Shown here: piece by piece, positions 19,249 to 28,275 of the stretch
Layout of the letters: each line of letters opens with the position of its first letter
Numbering within the stretch: the first letter of the stretch is position 1
Source: Dyadobacter soli
GTDB lineage: Bacteria; Bacteroidota; Bacteroidia; Cytophagales; Spirosomataceae
Assembly: GCF_900101885.1 (NCBI RefSeq)
Contig: NZ_FNAN01000014.1
Span: 173,772 to 237,771 of the forward strand
Direction: 5' to 3'
DNA: 64,000 nt
Notes under the pieces: generated by a model
What the model saw: the letters and a program-made list of their open reading frames with translations, nothing else
Databases searched by the model: none
What the model was told of the DNA's origin: nothing
Program-made: the position numbers and the translations under genes

Positions 19249-20901
19249 ATGAAAAAGTATCTTCGTTCCATTTTGCTGGCTGCTCCCGTTGTGGGCGGGC
19301 TCGCATTCTTTTCATTCCGTCACGACGACCGTCTTTTCGAAATAGCGCGAAATCTGGACATCTATGCTACGCTTTTCAAGGAATTGAATGCGTATTATGT
19401 CGATGAGATCAATCCTAACCTGCTGATCAAGACGAGCATCGACAATATGTTGCGCTCGCTCGACCCGTACACTGTGTACTACGCCGAGGACGACATCGAG
19501 GATTACATGACCATGACCACCGGCAAGTATAACGGCATTGGGGCGATGGTCAACTCCGCGGATGGCAAGCATACCGTGATGATGGTGTATGAAGATACCC
19601 CTGCGCAGAAAGCAGGTTTGCAGCTCGGCGACGAGATCACCAAAATCAACGACATCGACCTTTCGACACGTGAGGATTTCGATACCGGCAAACTGCTCAA
19701 AGGCCAGACTCAAACGGCTGTCAAACTCACCGTAAAACGCTACGGCAACACCAAGCCGCTGGAAATTACATTGAACCGCGACATCGTGAAGGTGACCAAT
19801 GTGCCTTACTACGGCATGTTGAACGAGGAAGTGGGTTATATCGATCTGAAAGACTTCACCGCAACAGCTTCCCGCGAGGTACGCAATGCATTCCAGGAGC
19901 TGAAAGGCAAAGGCATGAAATCCGTCGTGCTCGACCTGCGCGACAACCCGGGCGGATTGCTGAATATGGCGATTGAAATCTCGAACATATTCATTCCAAA
20001 AGGCGAAGAAGTGGTTTCGACCAAAGGAAAAGTGAGTGAATGGAACAAAACCTACACGGCTTACAATCCGGCGCTCGATACAGAAATTCCAGTGGTGGTT
20101 TTGACCAACAACCGCAGTGCATCGGCAGCAGAAATTGTGTCCGGTGTTATCCAGGATTATGACCGCGGCGTGCTGATCGGCCAGCGGACTTATGGAAAAG
20201 GCCTCGTACAAACCACGCGCGACCTTTCATTCAATACCAAAATGAAGATCACGACCGCCAAATACTACATTCCGAGCGGCCGGTGCATCCAGGCGATCGA
20301 TTACAGCCACCGCAACGACGACGGCAGCGTGGGCAAGATTCCCGATTCGCTCATGACCGAATTCAAGACGAAAAACGGTCGGGCGGTGTTCGACGGCGGC
20401 GGTATCCTGCCCGACATTATCACGGAAAAGGAAAGCTTCTCGCCACTGGCCATTTCGCTCGGACGTAACCGCCTGTTCTTCGACTACGCGGTGAAATATC
20501 ATTTCGAACATCCGACCATTAAGCCCGCAAAAGAATTCCAACTGACCGACGCCGATTATGCCGCATTTACAAAATGGCTGGGCGATAAGGAATACGATTA
20601 CACTACGCAAGTGGAGCGCGACCTGAAAGACCTGGAAGCCTCGGCCAAAAAGGAAAAATCTCTGGAAGTGATTGAGGATCAACTAAAAGCATTGAAATCC
20701 AAGCTTTCACACAGCAAAGATAACGATCTGCAAATCTTCAAACCGGAGATCAAAAAAATCCTCGAAGAAGAAATTATCAAGCATTATTACCTGGAAAAAG
20801 GCATGCGGGAAGCGTCTTTCAACGAAGATCCCGAAGTGAAAGCGGCGCTGGCGCTCTTCAAAGACCCGGCCCGTTACAGCCAGATTTTGAAAAAGAAATA
20901 A
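19249..20901 (+). CDS. C-terminal processing (S41, CtpA-type) protease
   Basis: A 550-residue S41 peptidase. An N-terminal signal/membrane segment (LLAAPVVGGLAFFSF), a PDZ domain (about 85-170; GIGAMVNSADGKHTVMMV) and the S41 catalytic domain follow in order. The catalytic Ser is in NNRSASAAEIVSG and the Lys in GQRTYGKGLVQ, giving the Ser/Lys dyad. A long charged helical tail (450-550) is typical of Bacteroidota members. It acts in the periplasm on C-terminal tails of envelope proteins. It is 6 bp downstream of rnpA and closed by a terminator. Confidence 0.93.
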   Translation: MKKYLRSILLAAPVVGGLAFFSFRHDDRLFEIARNLDIYATLFKELNAYYVDEINPNLLIKTSIDNMLRSLDPYTVYYAEDDIEDYMTMTTGKYNGIGAMVNSADGKHTVMMVYEDTPAQKAGLQLGDEITKINDIDLSTREDFDTGKLLKGQTQTAVKLTVKRYGNTKPLEITLNRDIVKVTNVPYYGMLNEEVGYIDLKDFTATASREVRNAFQELKGKGMKSVVLDLRDNPGGLLNMAIEISNIFIPKGEEVVSTKGKVSEWNKTYTAYNPALDTEIPVVVLTNNRSASAAEIVSGVIQDYDRGVLIGQRTYGKGLVQTTRDLSFNTKMKITTAKYYIPSGRCIQAIDYSHRNDDGSVGKIPDSLMTEFKTKNGRAVFDGGGILPDIITEKESFSPLAISLGRNRLFFDYAVKYHFEHPTIKPAKEFQLTDADYAAFTKWLGDKEYDYTTQVERDLKDLEASAKKEKSLEVIEDQLKALKSKLSHSKDNDLQIFKPEIKKILEEEIIKHYYLEKGMREASFNEDPEVKAALALFKDPARYSQILKKK

Positions 20902-20910
20902 TACCACCCG

Positions 20911-20940
20911 GCCCGTCGCTCGCGGCGGGCTTTTTGTTTT
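20911..20940 (+). terminator. terminator after the CtpA-type protease gene
   Basis: GCCCGTCGC (20911-20919) and GCGGCGGGC (20922-20930) form a stem with one G-T pair and a very short loop, followed by TTTTTGTTTT. It ends three bases before the tsaB start codon, so tsaB needs read-through or an internal promoter. Confidence 0.88.
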
Positions 20941-20943
20941 TAT

Positions 20944-21639
20944 ATGCTTCTATTAAGTATCGACACATCGATCCGCGGATGCTCGGTGGCCGTGCACAAC
21001 GACACCGGCCTGCTGGCAGCTTACGACCTTTTTACCGACAAATCCTCGTCCGCAATGCTCACCACGCTCATGCGCGACAGCGTGACGCACGCGGGATTTG
21101 CACTTTCGGACATCGACGCGATCGTGGTCGCGAAAGGCCCGGGCTCGTATACAGGCCTGCGCGTGGGCGTGTCGACCGCGAAAGGCCTCTGCTATGCATT
21201 GGATAAGCCGCTGATCGCCATTAATACCTTGCAGGCAATGGCTTTACAGCTCGCGCCGTTCTATCCGGGCCATTTGTTCTGCCCGATGATCGATGCGCGG
21301 CGGATGGAAGTTTACGCGGCGGTACTGGATGAAAACAATGCATTCGTGCAGGAAACGCAGGCTGTGATTTTGACTGAAAACTCATTTGAAAACCTGCTGG
21401 CGACCAATAAGGTCGTTTTCTTCGGTGATGGCGCGGCTAAATGCAAGCCGTTGTTCGGGCAGCATGCGAATGCGGTTTTTCCTGAAATTGATATCAAACC
21501 GTCAGCCAAAACAGTGGGCCAGCTGGGCGCATTAGCTTTTGCAAATGGGCAATTTGAGGATGTAGCAACATTTGAGCCCTATTATCTGAAAGATTTCATG
21601 TCGCCCGCGCCGCGGAAAGCCAGCACGCTCGTACAGTAA
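20944..21639 (+). CDS. tsaB: TsaB, tRNA t6A biosynthesis subunit
   Basis: TsaB (YeaZ), 231 residues, the partner that holds TsaD in the complex forming threonylcarbamoyladenosine at tRNA position 37. The ASKHA-fold signatures are present: N-terminal LSIDTSIRGCSVAV and GPGSYTGLRVGVSTAKGL, then LIAINTLQAMA and the CPMIDARRMEVY motif. Length and motif order are normal. The ATG at 20944 follows the terminator of the preceding gene almost without a gap. Confidence 0.95.
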   Translation: MLLLSIDTSIRGCSVAVHNDTGLLAAYDLFTDKSSSAMLTTLMRDSVTHAGFALSDIDAIVVAKGPGSYTGLRVGVSTAKGLCYALDKPLIAINTLQAMALQLAPFYPGHLFCPMIDARRMEVYAAVLDENNAFVQETQAVILTENSFENLLATNKVVFFGDGAAKCKPLFGQHANAVFPEIDIKPSAKTVGQLGALAFANGQFEDVATFEPYYLKDFMSPAPRKASTLVQ

Positions 21640-21712
21640 TCGACGATTTTACAGGTTTGTCAAACAATCGCCCGCATTTTGTTGTTAGCCTTTTTGTAAA
21701 TGGATTTTAAGC

Positions 21713-22246
21713 ATGGAAACTGACGAAATAGTAAACCGGGTTGCCACCAGCGGCATTGTCTCACTCGATCTCGAAGAGCTCTACCACCCCGGCGAACGCA
21801 TTGTTTACGATATCAAAGACAACCTCTGGCAGGGCATGATCCTGCGGGAAAAAGACTTCCGCGACTTTCTCAAAAGCCACGACTGGGCTCAGTACCAGGG
21901 CAAAAATATAGCGATTATCTGCTCCGAGGACGCGATTGTACCCACCTGGGCCTATATGCTCCTCGCCGTTCAGCTCGAACCTTATGCAAATGCATTCGTT
22001 TTCGGTGATTTGAATGCATTGGAAGACAAACTTTTCGCCGACGCCATCAGTAAGCTGAACGCAGAAGAATTTGCAGGAAAACGCGTGGTAGTGAAAGGTT
22101 GTAGTAAAGTAGAAGTGCCTGTTTCGGCTTATGTAGCGGTGAGCAAGTTGTTGAAACCGGTTGTGCAAAGCCTGATGTTCGGCGAGCCTTGCAGCACGGT
22201 ACCGCTCTATAAAAAGCCCAAATCTTCCGTTTCCTCCACCGACTGA
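21713..22246 (+). CDS. DUF2480 family protein
   Basis: A 177-residue protein of the DUF2480 family, widespread in Bacteroidota and of unknown function. Recognisable features are IVNRVATSGIVSLDLEELY at the N-terminus, the WQGMILREKDFRDFL segment and the late CSKVEVPVSAYVAVS and SLMFGEPCSTVPL motifs. It has no signal peptide and is probably cytoplasmic. Its last 40 bp overlap the 3' end of rnhB on the opposite strand. Confidence 0.88.
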   Translation: METDEIVNRVATSGIVSLDLEELYHPGERIVYDIKDNLWQGMILREKDFRDFLKSHDWAQYQGKNIAIICSEDAIVPTWAYMLLAVQLEPYANAFVFGDLNALEDKLFADAISKLNAEEFAGKRVVVKGCSKVEVPVSAYVAVSKLLKPVVQSLMFGEPCSTVPLYKKPKSSVSSTD

Positions 22247-22833
22247 TCTTCCTCCGTTTTAATCAGTTTGAAAGTCATTCTGTGGTAGGAACAAGGGCCG
22301 TGCAGCACGATTGCTTTGCGGTGATGGATGGTCGGATACCCTACATTCTGCTCCCAGCCATAATGCGGGAATTGCCGGGACAGGTTGCTCATCAGCTCGT
22401 CCCGGTAATTTTTTGCCAAAACCGAAGCCGCCGCAATGGAAAGGTAATGCGCATCGCCTTTGATAATGCAGGTGTGCGGGATCATCGGGTAAGGCGTGAA
22501 GCGGTTGCCATCGACGAGTAAATGCTCCGGACGTACCCGCAGCTTGTCCACCGCGCGGTGCATAGCCAGAAAACTCGCTTTCAGAATATTGATTTTATCA
22601 ATTTCGACATTATCTACCTCAGCCACAGCCCAGCTGATCGACTCCCTGATAATCTCTTTTTCCAGATCCAGACGCTGCGCTTTGGTGAGCTGCTTGGAAT
22701 CATTGAGGAATGAATGCCTGTAATCGCGCGGCAATATCACCGCCGCGGCCACTACCGGCCCGGCCAGACAGCCTCTTCCCACTTCATCCAACCCTGCCTC
22801 GACGGCGTCGATATTGTAATAAGCTTTCAGCAT
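22207..22833 (-). CDS. rnhB: ribonuclease HII
   Basis: RNase HII, 208 residues, which nicks RNA-DNA hybrids and ribonucleotides embedded in DNA. The start is ATG 22831-22833 (MLKAYYNIDAVEAGLDEVGRG). The active-site DEVGRG motif, the second acidic motif LLVDGNRF and the catalytic Asp in CIIKGDAHYLSIAAAS are present. The ATG overlaps the batA stop codon as TGATG, implying translational coupling to the Bat-type operon. The 3' end overlaps the DUF2480 gene convergently by 40 bp. Confidence 0.96.
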   Translation of the reverse strand: MLKAYYNIDAVEAGLDEVGRGCLAGPVVAAAVILPRDYRHSFLNDSKQLTKAQRLDLEKEIIRESISWAVAEVDNVEIDKINILKASFLAMHRAVDKLRVRPEHLLVDGNRFTPYPMIPHTCIIKGDAHYLSIAAASVLAKNYRDELMSNLSRQFPHYGWEQNVGYPTIHHRKAIVLHGPCSYHRMTFKLIKTEEDQSVEETEDLGFL

Positions 22834-23852
22834 CAATCTTCCAGAATATTGGCCATAAATGTACTCTTCGTCCCAATCGCCACCAGCAGCAATGTAACTG
22901 CCCAATAGAGGTAAACGCGGTAGTAATCCTTCACATCCCGCGACAGCACATCGCGTGATTTCACTTTTTCGAGCTGGTCGATCTGTTTAAAAACCGTTTC
23001 AAGCGCGGTATTATCGGTAGCACGAAAATACTTCCCATTCCCGATTCCCGCAATATTTTGCAGCTCTCCTTCATCCATTAATGCCCCTGCATTGGCCGTA
23101 GTATCGGCTTTCGACATTTTTTTGGGCCGGCCCACCGAAATCGCGTACACCTTTACGCCGAATGCATTGGCAAGCTGTGCGGAAGTGGTGGGACCGAGGT
23201 TACCCGAAGTATTATCGCCATCGCTGATCAGGATGCCCACCTTGCTTTCTCCCGGCGTGTCGCGCATCCGGTTCACCGCCACTGCCAATGCGCTGCCGAT
23301 AGCGGTACCGGGCGTGGGGATGAGGCTCGGCGTTACCTCGTTGAGAAAGCCGTATAATAATTCATAATCCGTCGTAAGCGGGCAGAGCGACACCGCTTCT
23401 CCCGCAAAAACGATCAGCCCGATACGGTCCTGCAAACGGCCTTTAATGAACTGGCGGGCCATTCTTTTGGCGGCTTCCAGGCGGTTAGGGCTTAAATCCT
23501 TCTCGATCATCGAATCCGAAATATCAAGCAGCAGCATGATGTCGATACCCTCGGAATATTGGTCTTTCCGCTCCGAAACCACCTGCGGCCGTGCTAATGC
23601 CATTAGAATAAAGCAAATGGCCAGCCCCACACATACCGGCTGTACAAACCGCAGCAATGTAAGCCAGCTGCGGAAACCGGTTACCGACGTGTAAGTGATT
23701 GTGAGCCGCTGCTTGTGCTTGCGGTGCAATGCATTCCGAAGCCAGAACAGGAACGGCACCAGCGGCAGCAAATAGAGGAAATAGGGATAAACCCATTCAT
23801 ACGACCGCAGCGCATTGTACCCGAACCATTCCAGTGAAAACCAATTCTCCAT
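22833..23852 (-). CDS. BatA-like VWA-domain membrane protein
   Basis: A 339-residue aerotolerance-type protein. Two membrane helices near the N-terminus (about 22-40 and 65-90) precede a von Willebrand factor A domain with an intact MIDAS (DISDSM, T in a TDYELLYG segment, SDGDN), and a last helix occupies about 312-332. Bat proteins of Bacteroidota work with MoxR ATPases and DUF58 proteins in envelope stress or complex assembly. The gene follows a 308-residue membrane protein gene by 13 bp and overlaps rnhB by one stop/start unit. Confidence 0.88.
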   Translation of the reverse strand: MENWFSLEWFGYNALRSYEWVYPYFLYLLPLVPFLFWLRNALHRKHKQRLTITYTSVTGFRSWLTLLRFVQPVCVGLAICFILMALARPQVVSERKDQYSEGIDIMLLLDISDSMIEKDLSPNRLEAAKRMARQFIKGRLQDRIGLIVFAGEAVSLCPLTTDYELLYGFLNEVTPSLIPTPGTAIGSALAVAVNRMRDTPGESKVGILISDGDNTSGNLGPTTSAQLANAFGVKVYAISVGRPKKMSKADTTANAGALMDEGELQNIAGIGNGKYFRATDNTALETVFKQIDQLEKVKSRDVLSRDVKDYYRVYLYWAVTLLLVAIGTKSTFMANILED

Positions 23853-23865
23853 TCAATGACCAGGG

Positions 23866-24792
23866 TTATGCGACGGGGTTATCGAGTACAAACTTCCTTT
23901 TGGCGCGGTACAGGCGGGTAGCACCGGTTTTGAGCACTTCCAGGTACTGATCCATATTCCCGGACCGGCTCTGCCCGTACACGATACTGTCCATGTTTTT
24001 CAATGCGTCGGCCAGTGCGTCGTCGGGCATGTTGTCGATAATCTCGCGGGTAGTGTAAGTAGCAAAGGGCTTTTTCTCCAACCTTTCCAAATAGTTTTTC
24101 CAGATGATAATGGCCTTTTCGGCATCCTTGATATTGCTCTTCTCGCGCGCGCTGCGCATGAGGCGGTTGAACGAGCGCACGTATTCGAGGTGCCGGCGCT
24201 GCAATTTGAGCAACTGCCATTGCTTGTAAATATCCCGCCCAAAAACCCAGTAAATGCTCCCTACCACGCCGATAATCAACGCCATCGAGCCGATCAGCAT
24301 TGAAAAATTGAACTCGCTGCTGAGCGGTACCAGTCGGGCCTCTTCTTTCAATACCGGCTTTTTCCGGAGATCGATATTGTTGTTTTTAATGAGTAAAACC
24401 GAGTCGGGCGCGGTGTAAACAGCTGTGCAGTCTTTCTTTTGGAATACAAAAACCGGCAAGCGGAGCCGTTGAACCTTCGAAACGTCGAAGGAAATGAGGT
24501 GGTAAACTGCGCTGTCGAGTGTGCCGCGGGCGTCGGTGCTGGACACGAAAGTTCTTTGGGATACCAATTCAAAAGGTGCAAAATCGAATGTACTGTCGGG
24601 GAAGAAGATCTCGGATTCGGGGCTGTGGCGTACGCTGAGTGAAAAATAAACCGGCTTCCCTACTTCCAGGCTGTCGGTCAGGAAAATGCCTTTCGGCTTC
24701 ATACGCTGCTTGCGCGCGTCTCCCGCCATGCCCGAAAAGCACAGCAGAATTCCCATAATCACCGAAAAGATTACCTGAAAGACCCTAGCCAT
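23866..24792 (-). CDS. membrane protein of the Bat/aerotolerance operon
   Basis: A 308-residue protein with an N-terminal signal sequence, a periplasmic beta-rich domain (about 30-150; BatD-like character), one transmembrane helix (about 164-187, SMLIGSMALIIGVVGSIYWVF) and a basic helical cytoplasmic domain. It matches the unnamed position-three protein found between DUF58 and VWA genes in Bacteroidota aerotolerance operons. Its ATG overlaps the DUF58 gene by 8 bp. Its precise role is unknown. Confidence 0.72.
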   Translation of the reverse strand: MARVFQVIFSVIMGILLCFSGMAGDARKQRMKPKGIFLTDSLEVGKPVYFSLSVRHSPESEIFFPDSTFDFAPFELVSQRTFVSSTDARGTLDSAVYHLISFDVSKVQRLRLPVFVFQKKDCTAVYTAPDSVLLIKNNNIDLRKKPVLKEEARLVPLSSEFNFSMLIGSMALIIGVVGSIYWVFGRDIYKQWQLLKLQRRHLEYVRSFNRLMRSAREKSNIKDAEKAIIIWKNYLERLEKKPFATYTTREIIDNMPDDALADALKNMDSIVYGQSRSGNMDQYLEVLKTGATRLYRAKRKFVLDNPVA

Positions 24793-25672
24793 TGGCCGAA
24801 CTTTTGGTATAACGCCTCACTTTAAACAAATGGATCAGCGCCGGCACATAATCTTCCTGGGTATTGATGGAAATATAGTCGGCGCGGTTCTGGTGGCACA
24901 ACCGTTGCAATTCTGCGCTGCGTTTGCCGAAACGGTTGGCCATTTCCTCGCGGTACTGGCGCGAAGACGTGTTCACCCAAACGGTGGTCTTCTTTTCCGC
25001 ATCGTAAAGCGGAATAATGCCCAGTCCTGGCAGGTTCACCTCCCGCGAATCGTACAAATGGATCACGATCAAATCGTGCTTGCGGGCCAGCGCTTTGAGG
25101 TTATGCTGGTAATTGTTGTCGATAAAATCGGAGATCAGGAATATCAGGCTCCGGCGGCGCAGCACATTCAATGCGACGAGAATAGCTTCCGCGATATTGG
25201 TTTTGGTAGATTCGGGAACGAGCTTGTAAAGCTCCGAAATGAGGCCGTAACCATGTTTCATACCGTCGGACGGGCGAATGTAACGTTCGTTTCTATCCGA
25301 AAAACAGAGCAAACCTACCCTGCTCGCTTCCTGAATGGCCGACAGGGTCAACACCCCGCATATTTCCTTTGCAATATCGATTTTCAGCTTCTTGATCTCC
25401 CCTACCTGCTGCGACGCGCTCACATCGAGCATAAAAAACGCCGTCTGCTCCTTATCCTCTTTGAAAATCTTGACAAATGTACCGTGGCCTTTCGCAGAAG
25501 TGTTCCAGTCGATCGCCCGCACGTCATCGCCGTACTGGTACAAGCGCAGGTCGTCGAATTCCAGGCCGGACCCTTTGAATACCGAGTGAAAATTGCCGTG
25601 ACGCTCGCTGGTCACCGCTTTCCGCATCCGGATTTCATACTTCCTTAACTTACCCAGGAACTGCTCAAACAT
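24785..25672 (-). CDS. DUF58 domain-containing protein
   Basis: A 295-residue DUF58 protein. The diagnostic motif GSGLEFDDLRLYQYGDDVRAIDWN near residue 30-55 is seen in two parts (GSGLEFDDLR and YGDDVRAIDWN), followed by a degenerate VWA-like domain (AFFMLDVSASQ, LIFLISDFIDNN). DUF58 proteins usually follow a MoxR ATPase, but here no moxR lies immediately upstream; a divergent DUF4296 gene is found instead. It is the first gene of the four-gene unit ending in rnhB. Confidence 0.9.
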   Translation of the reverse strand: MFEQFLGKLRKYEIRMRKAVTSERHGNFHSVFKGSGLEFDDLRLYQYGDDVRAIDWNTSAKGHGTFVKIFKEDKEQTAFFMLDVSASQQVGEIKKLKIDIAKEICGVLTLSAIQEASRVGLLCFSDRNERYIRPSDGMKHGYGLISELYKLVPESTKTNIAEAILVALNVLRRRSLIFLISDFIDNNYQHNLKALARKHDLIVIHLYDSREVNLPGLGIIPLYDAEKKTTVWVNTSSRQYREEMANRFGKRSAELQRLCHQNRADYISINTQEDYVPALIHLFKVRRYTKSSANG

Positions 25673-25719
25673 AAGTTTTGCAAAAAAATCACCACCTTTG
25701 TCGTCTGGTGTACCTAAAA

Positions 25720-25727
25720 CAAAGATA
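25720..25727 (-). promoter_or_regulatory. -7 box for the DUF58 operon
   Basis: On the minus strand TATCTTTG, a perfect TAnnTTTG, 47 bp upstream of the DUF58 start. No clear -33 TTG at the expected distance, so this is a partial promoter call. Confidence 0.45.
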
Positions 25728-25756
25728 GGTATTTTGATAGTAAGCTACGCCCTGCC

Positions 25757-26116
25757 ATGAAATTCACGACCGGTATAAGCCTTCTGGCGCTTTTTTTGCT
25801 GCTGCTTTCGGCCTGCTCCGAAGAGGAGAAACCGCCTAAGGGGACATTGTCCGAAGAAAAAATGGCCGTCATCCTGACCGACATCCACCTCGCCGAGGCA
25901 CGCGTGAACCGATTACAGCTGAAATCGCTCGATTCGTCGCTTATGATCTTCAACCGTTTGAAAACTGATATCTGGAAAAAACATAAGGTTGATACCACGG
26001 CCTATCGCGAAAGCTACTCTTACTACATGAGCCATCCCGAGCGCATGACGACCATTTACGAAAAAGTGAACAAGAAAGTTGAGGATCGGGAGAAAAATAA
26101 TAATATTAAGCTCTGA
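25757..26116 (+). CDS. DUF4296 lipoprotein
   Basis: A 119-residue lipoprotein with a lipobox LLLLSAC around Cys20 and a charged SEEEKPP spacer. The mature part matches DUF4296: MAVILTDIHLAEARVNR and the YRESYSYYMSHPERMTTIYEKV segment. This family is restricted to Bacteroidota and has no known function. It is divergent from the DUF58 operon and lies 55 bp before a glycosyltransferase gene on the same strand. Confidence 0.85.
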   Translation: MKFTTGISLLALFLLLLSACSEEEKPPKGTLSEEKMAVILTDIHLAEARVNRLQLKSLDSSLMIFNRLKTDIWKKHKVDTTAYRESYSYYMSHPERMTTIYEKVNKKVEDREKNNNIKL

Positions 26117-26171
26117 AATTTTTGTATCGCGCTCTATACTACGCATTTAACTTCTAAACTGGACAATTTCT

Positions 26172-26933
26172 GTGAACGATTGCATTGTAGTTATCCCTAC
26201 CTACAACGAACTTGAAAATGTTGAAGCCATCATCAGGAAGGTTTTTAGCCTGAAACATCCATTCGATCTGTTGATTATAGACGACGGCTCGCCGGATGGC
26301 ACCGCAGGGATCGTCAAGGAGTTAATGAAGGAGTTTTCGGGCCTGCACCTGGTAGAAAGAAAAGGAAAACTGGGCCTGGGTACCGCTTATATCCACGGCT
26401 TCAAATGGGCGCTCGAAAAAGGGTATAATTATATTTTCGAAATGGATGCCGACTTCTCGCATCCGCCGGAAGACCTTGTGCGCCTCTACAATGCGTGCGC
26501 CAACGAAGGCCACGACGTGGCGGTAGGTTCGCGGTATATTACGGGTGTGAACGTGGTGAACTGGCCTATCAATCGGGTGTTAATGTCCTATTTCGCAGGA
26601 TATTACGTCCGGATGATCACCGGAATGCCGATCATGGACCCTACCGCCGGCTTCATTTGCTACACCGCCAAAGTGCTGAACACGATCAATCTGGACAATA
26701 TCCGTTTCATCGGCTATGCATTCCAGATCGAGATGAAGTTCAACTCGTGGAAATACGGTTTCAGCATTACCGAGGTGCCTATCATCTTCACCGACCGCAC
26801 CAAAGGCGCCTCAAAAATGTCGAAAGGCATTTTCAAGGAAGCTATCTTTGGTGTGATCACGTTGAAAATCAACAGTTATTTCAAAAGGTATATCCCTAAG
26901 CATTCAGCTCAGAAATTGCCAGCCAACTCATAA
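26172..26933 (+). CDS. polyprenyl-phosphate mannosyltransferase-like family 2 glycosyltransferase
   Basis: A 253-residue GT2 enzyme of the dolichol-phosphate mannose synthase group. It starts at GTG 26172. The GT-A motifs VVIPTYNELENVEAI, IIDDGSPDGTA and the catalytic DADFSHPPEDL are intact, and the family-specific GSRYITGVNVVNWP and RTKGASKMS segments are present. It would load a sugar (mannose or glucose) on undecaprenyl phosphate for periplasmic GT-C enzymes; the two GT-C-like membrane proteins at 44.8-47.4 kb are possible users (inference). It overlaps the M20 gene convergently by 38 bp. Confidence 0.88.
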   Translation: MNDCIVVIPTYNELENVEAIIRKVFSLKHPFDLLIIDDGSPDGTAGIVKELMKEFSGLHLVERKGKLGLGTAYIHGFKWALEKGYNYIFEMDADFSHPPEDLVRLYNACANEGHDVAVGSRYITGVNVVNWPINRVLMSYFAGYYVRMITGMPIMDPTAGFICYTAKVLNTINLDNIRFIGYAFQIEMKFNSWKYGFSITEVPIIFTDRTKGASKMSKGIFKEAIFGVITLKINSYFKRYIPKHSAQKLPANS

Positions 26934-28089
26934 GGCCGGTCGAAATTTCGAGTGCGCTTTCATCGATATCGAATGTAGGTGTGTGCACGCCGGAGATAAT
27001 TCCGCGTGCCTCATTGCGCGTTCCGAGTCGGTAGAAGCATGAGTCCACGACTTGTGAGTAGAATGCGAAGTCTTCGCCCGCCATCCAAAGGTCGAGGTCG
27101 ATGACGTTTTCGGCGCCCATATAACCTACCGCTGCTGTGCGTGTGCGGCGTGTGAGTTCAGGGTGATTTTTCAGGAATGGATAACCTTTGACAATCTCGA
27201 ACTCGCAGCTTCCGCCCATGCCTTCGGCGATGCTTTCGGCCATTTTCTTCATGCGGCGCAGGCCGTCCTCCCGCCATTCCTCGTCCATACACCGCCATGT
27301 TCCCTGAATGGTCACTTCATTTGGGATCACATTCGTAACGCCATCGGCAATGAAACGGCCGAATGACAATACGGATGGGTTCGCCGGGTTGCGGTTGCGA
27401 CTGATGATCTGCTGCAATGCTACTATAATGTGCGATGCCATCAGCACAGGGTCAACCAGCTGGTGCGGCGCCGCGGCGTGGCCGCCTTTACCTTTTACCG
27501 TCAGATACAGCTCGTCGGTGCTGGCCATGTACATTCCCTCGCGGAAGCCGATTTTGCCCACCGGAATATTCGGCGCCACGTGCTGGCCTACCATGCTGGC
27601 TGGTCTTGGATTTTCCAGCACACCTTCTTTTATCATCAGGGATGCGCCGCCCGGTGCTTTCTCCTCTGCCGGTTGGAATACCAATTTAATGGTCCCCTCG
27701 AACTCCTCGCGCAATGCGTGCAGGATACGCGCCGTGCCCAGGAGCGATGACGTGTGCACATCGTGCCCGCATGCGTGCATTACGCCCGGGACGGTGGATT
27801 TGTAGGGAACATCGTTCGCTTCGAGGATTGGCAATGCGTCCATATCGGCGCGCAGGCCGACGATCCTCTTACCCGGATTGCGCCCTTCGATAATCGCTAC
27901 CACACCGGTTCCGGCAATGCCCTCTTCGGGTTGCAGACCGATGGCCGTCAGCTCGGATGCAACGTATTTGGCCGTTTTGAACTCTTCGAATGATAACTCG
28001 GGGTTACTATGCAGGTGATGGCGGTGGGCAATAATGTCTTGCGACTGATCCTTGGCAAGCGCTTTGATTTTTTCCTGAAGCTGGGACAT
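26896..28089 (-). CDS. M20-family amidohydrolase (N-acyl-amino-acid/hippurate hydrolase type)
   Basis: A 397-residue M20D metallopeptidase-family amidohydrolase. Metal and catalytic motifs are present: HRHHLHSNPELSFEE, GLRADMDALPI, HACGHDVHTSSLLGTA, FQPAEEKAPGG and a late WMAGEDFAFY. Relatives cleave N-acetyl, N-acyl or IAA-type amino acid conjugates; the substrate here is not deducible. It has no signal peptide. Its 3' end overlaps the preceding plus-strand glycosyltransferase by 38 bp. Confidence 0.92.
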   Translation of the reverse strand: MSQLQEKIKALAKDQSQDIIAHRHHLHSNPELSFEEFKTAKYVASELTAIGLQPEEGIAGTGVVAIIEGRNPGKRIVGLRADMDALPILEANDVPYKSTVPGVMHACGHDVHTSSLLGTARILHALREEFEGTIKLVFQPAEEKAPGGASLMIKEGVLENPRPASMVGQHVAPNIPVGKIGFREGMYMASTDELYLTVKGKGGHAAAPHQLVDPVLMASHIIVALQQIISRNRNPANPSVLSFGRFIADGVTNVIPNEVTIQGTWRCMDEEWREDGLRRMKKMAESIAEGMGGSCEFEIVKGYPFLKNHPELTRRTRTAAVGYMGAENVIDLDLWMAGEDFAFYSQVVDSCFYRLGTRNEARGIISGVHTPTFDIDESALEISTGLMSWLAISELNA

Positions 28090-28237
28090 GATATTGAAGT
28101 ACTACGGGTTGTCTTTACAAAACATTCAAAGGTAATAATAAAAAAATGGCACGGTATCGTTGCCATGCAACAGAAAAACACATCGCCCATTTGCTAAGAA
28201 CGCGGCCCGCATTGGCTGGTGTTCCAAAGAAAAAGGG

Positions 28238-28245
28238 TAATTTTG
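28238..28245 (+). promoter_or_regulatory. -7 box of the 28.3 kb cluster
   Basis: TAATTTTG, a perfect TAnnTTTG box, 30 bp before the methyltransferase start. A TTG at 28212-28214 is 23 bp away, slightly longer than usual. Confidence 0.45.
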
Positions 28246-28275
28246 ACCGGTTATGAATCAATCAGACACGCAAAA

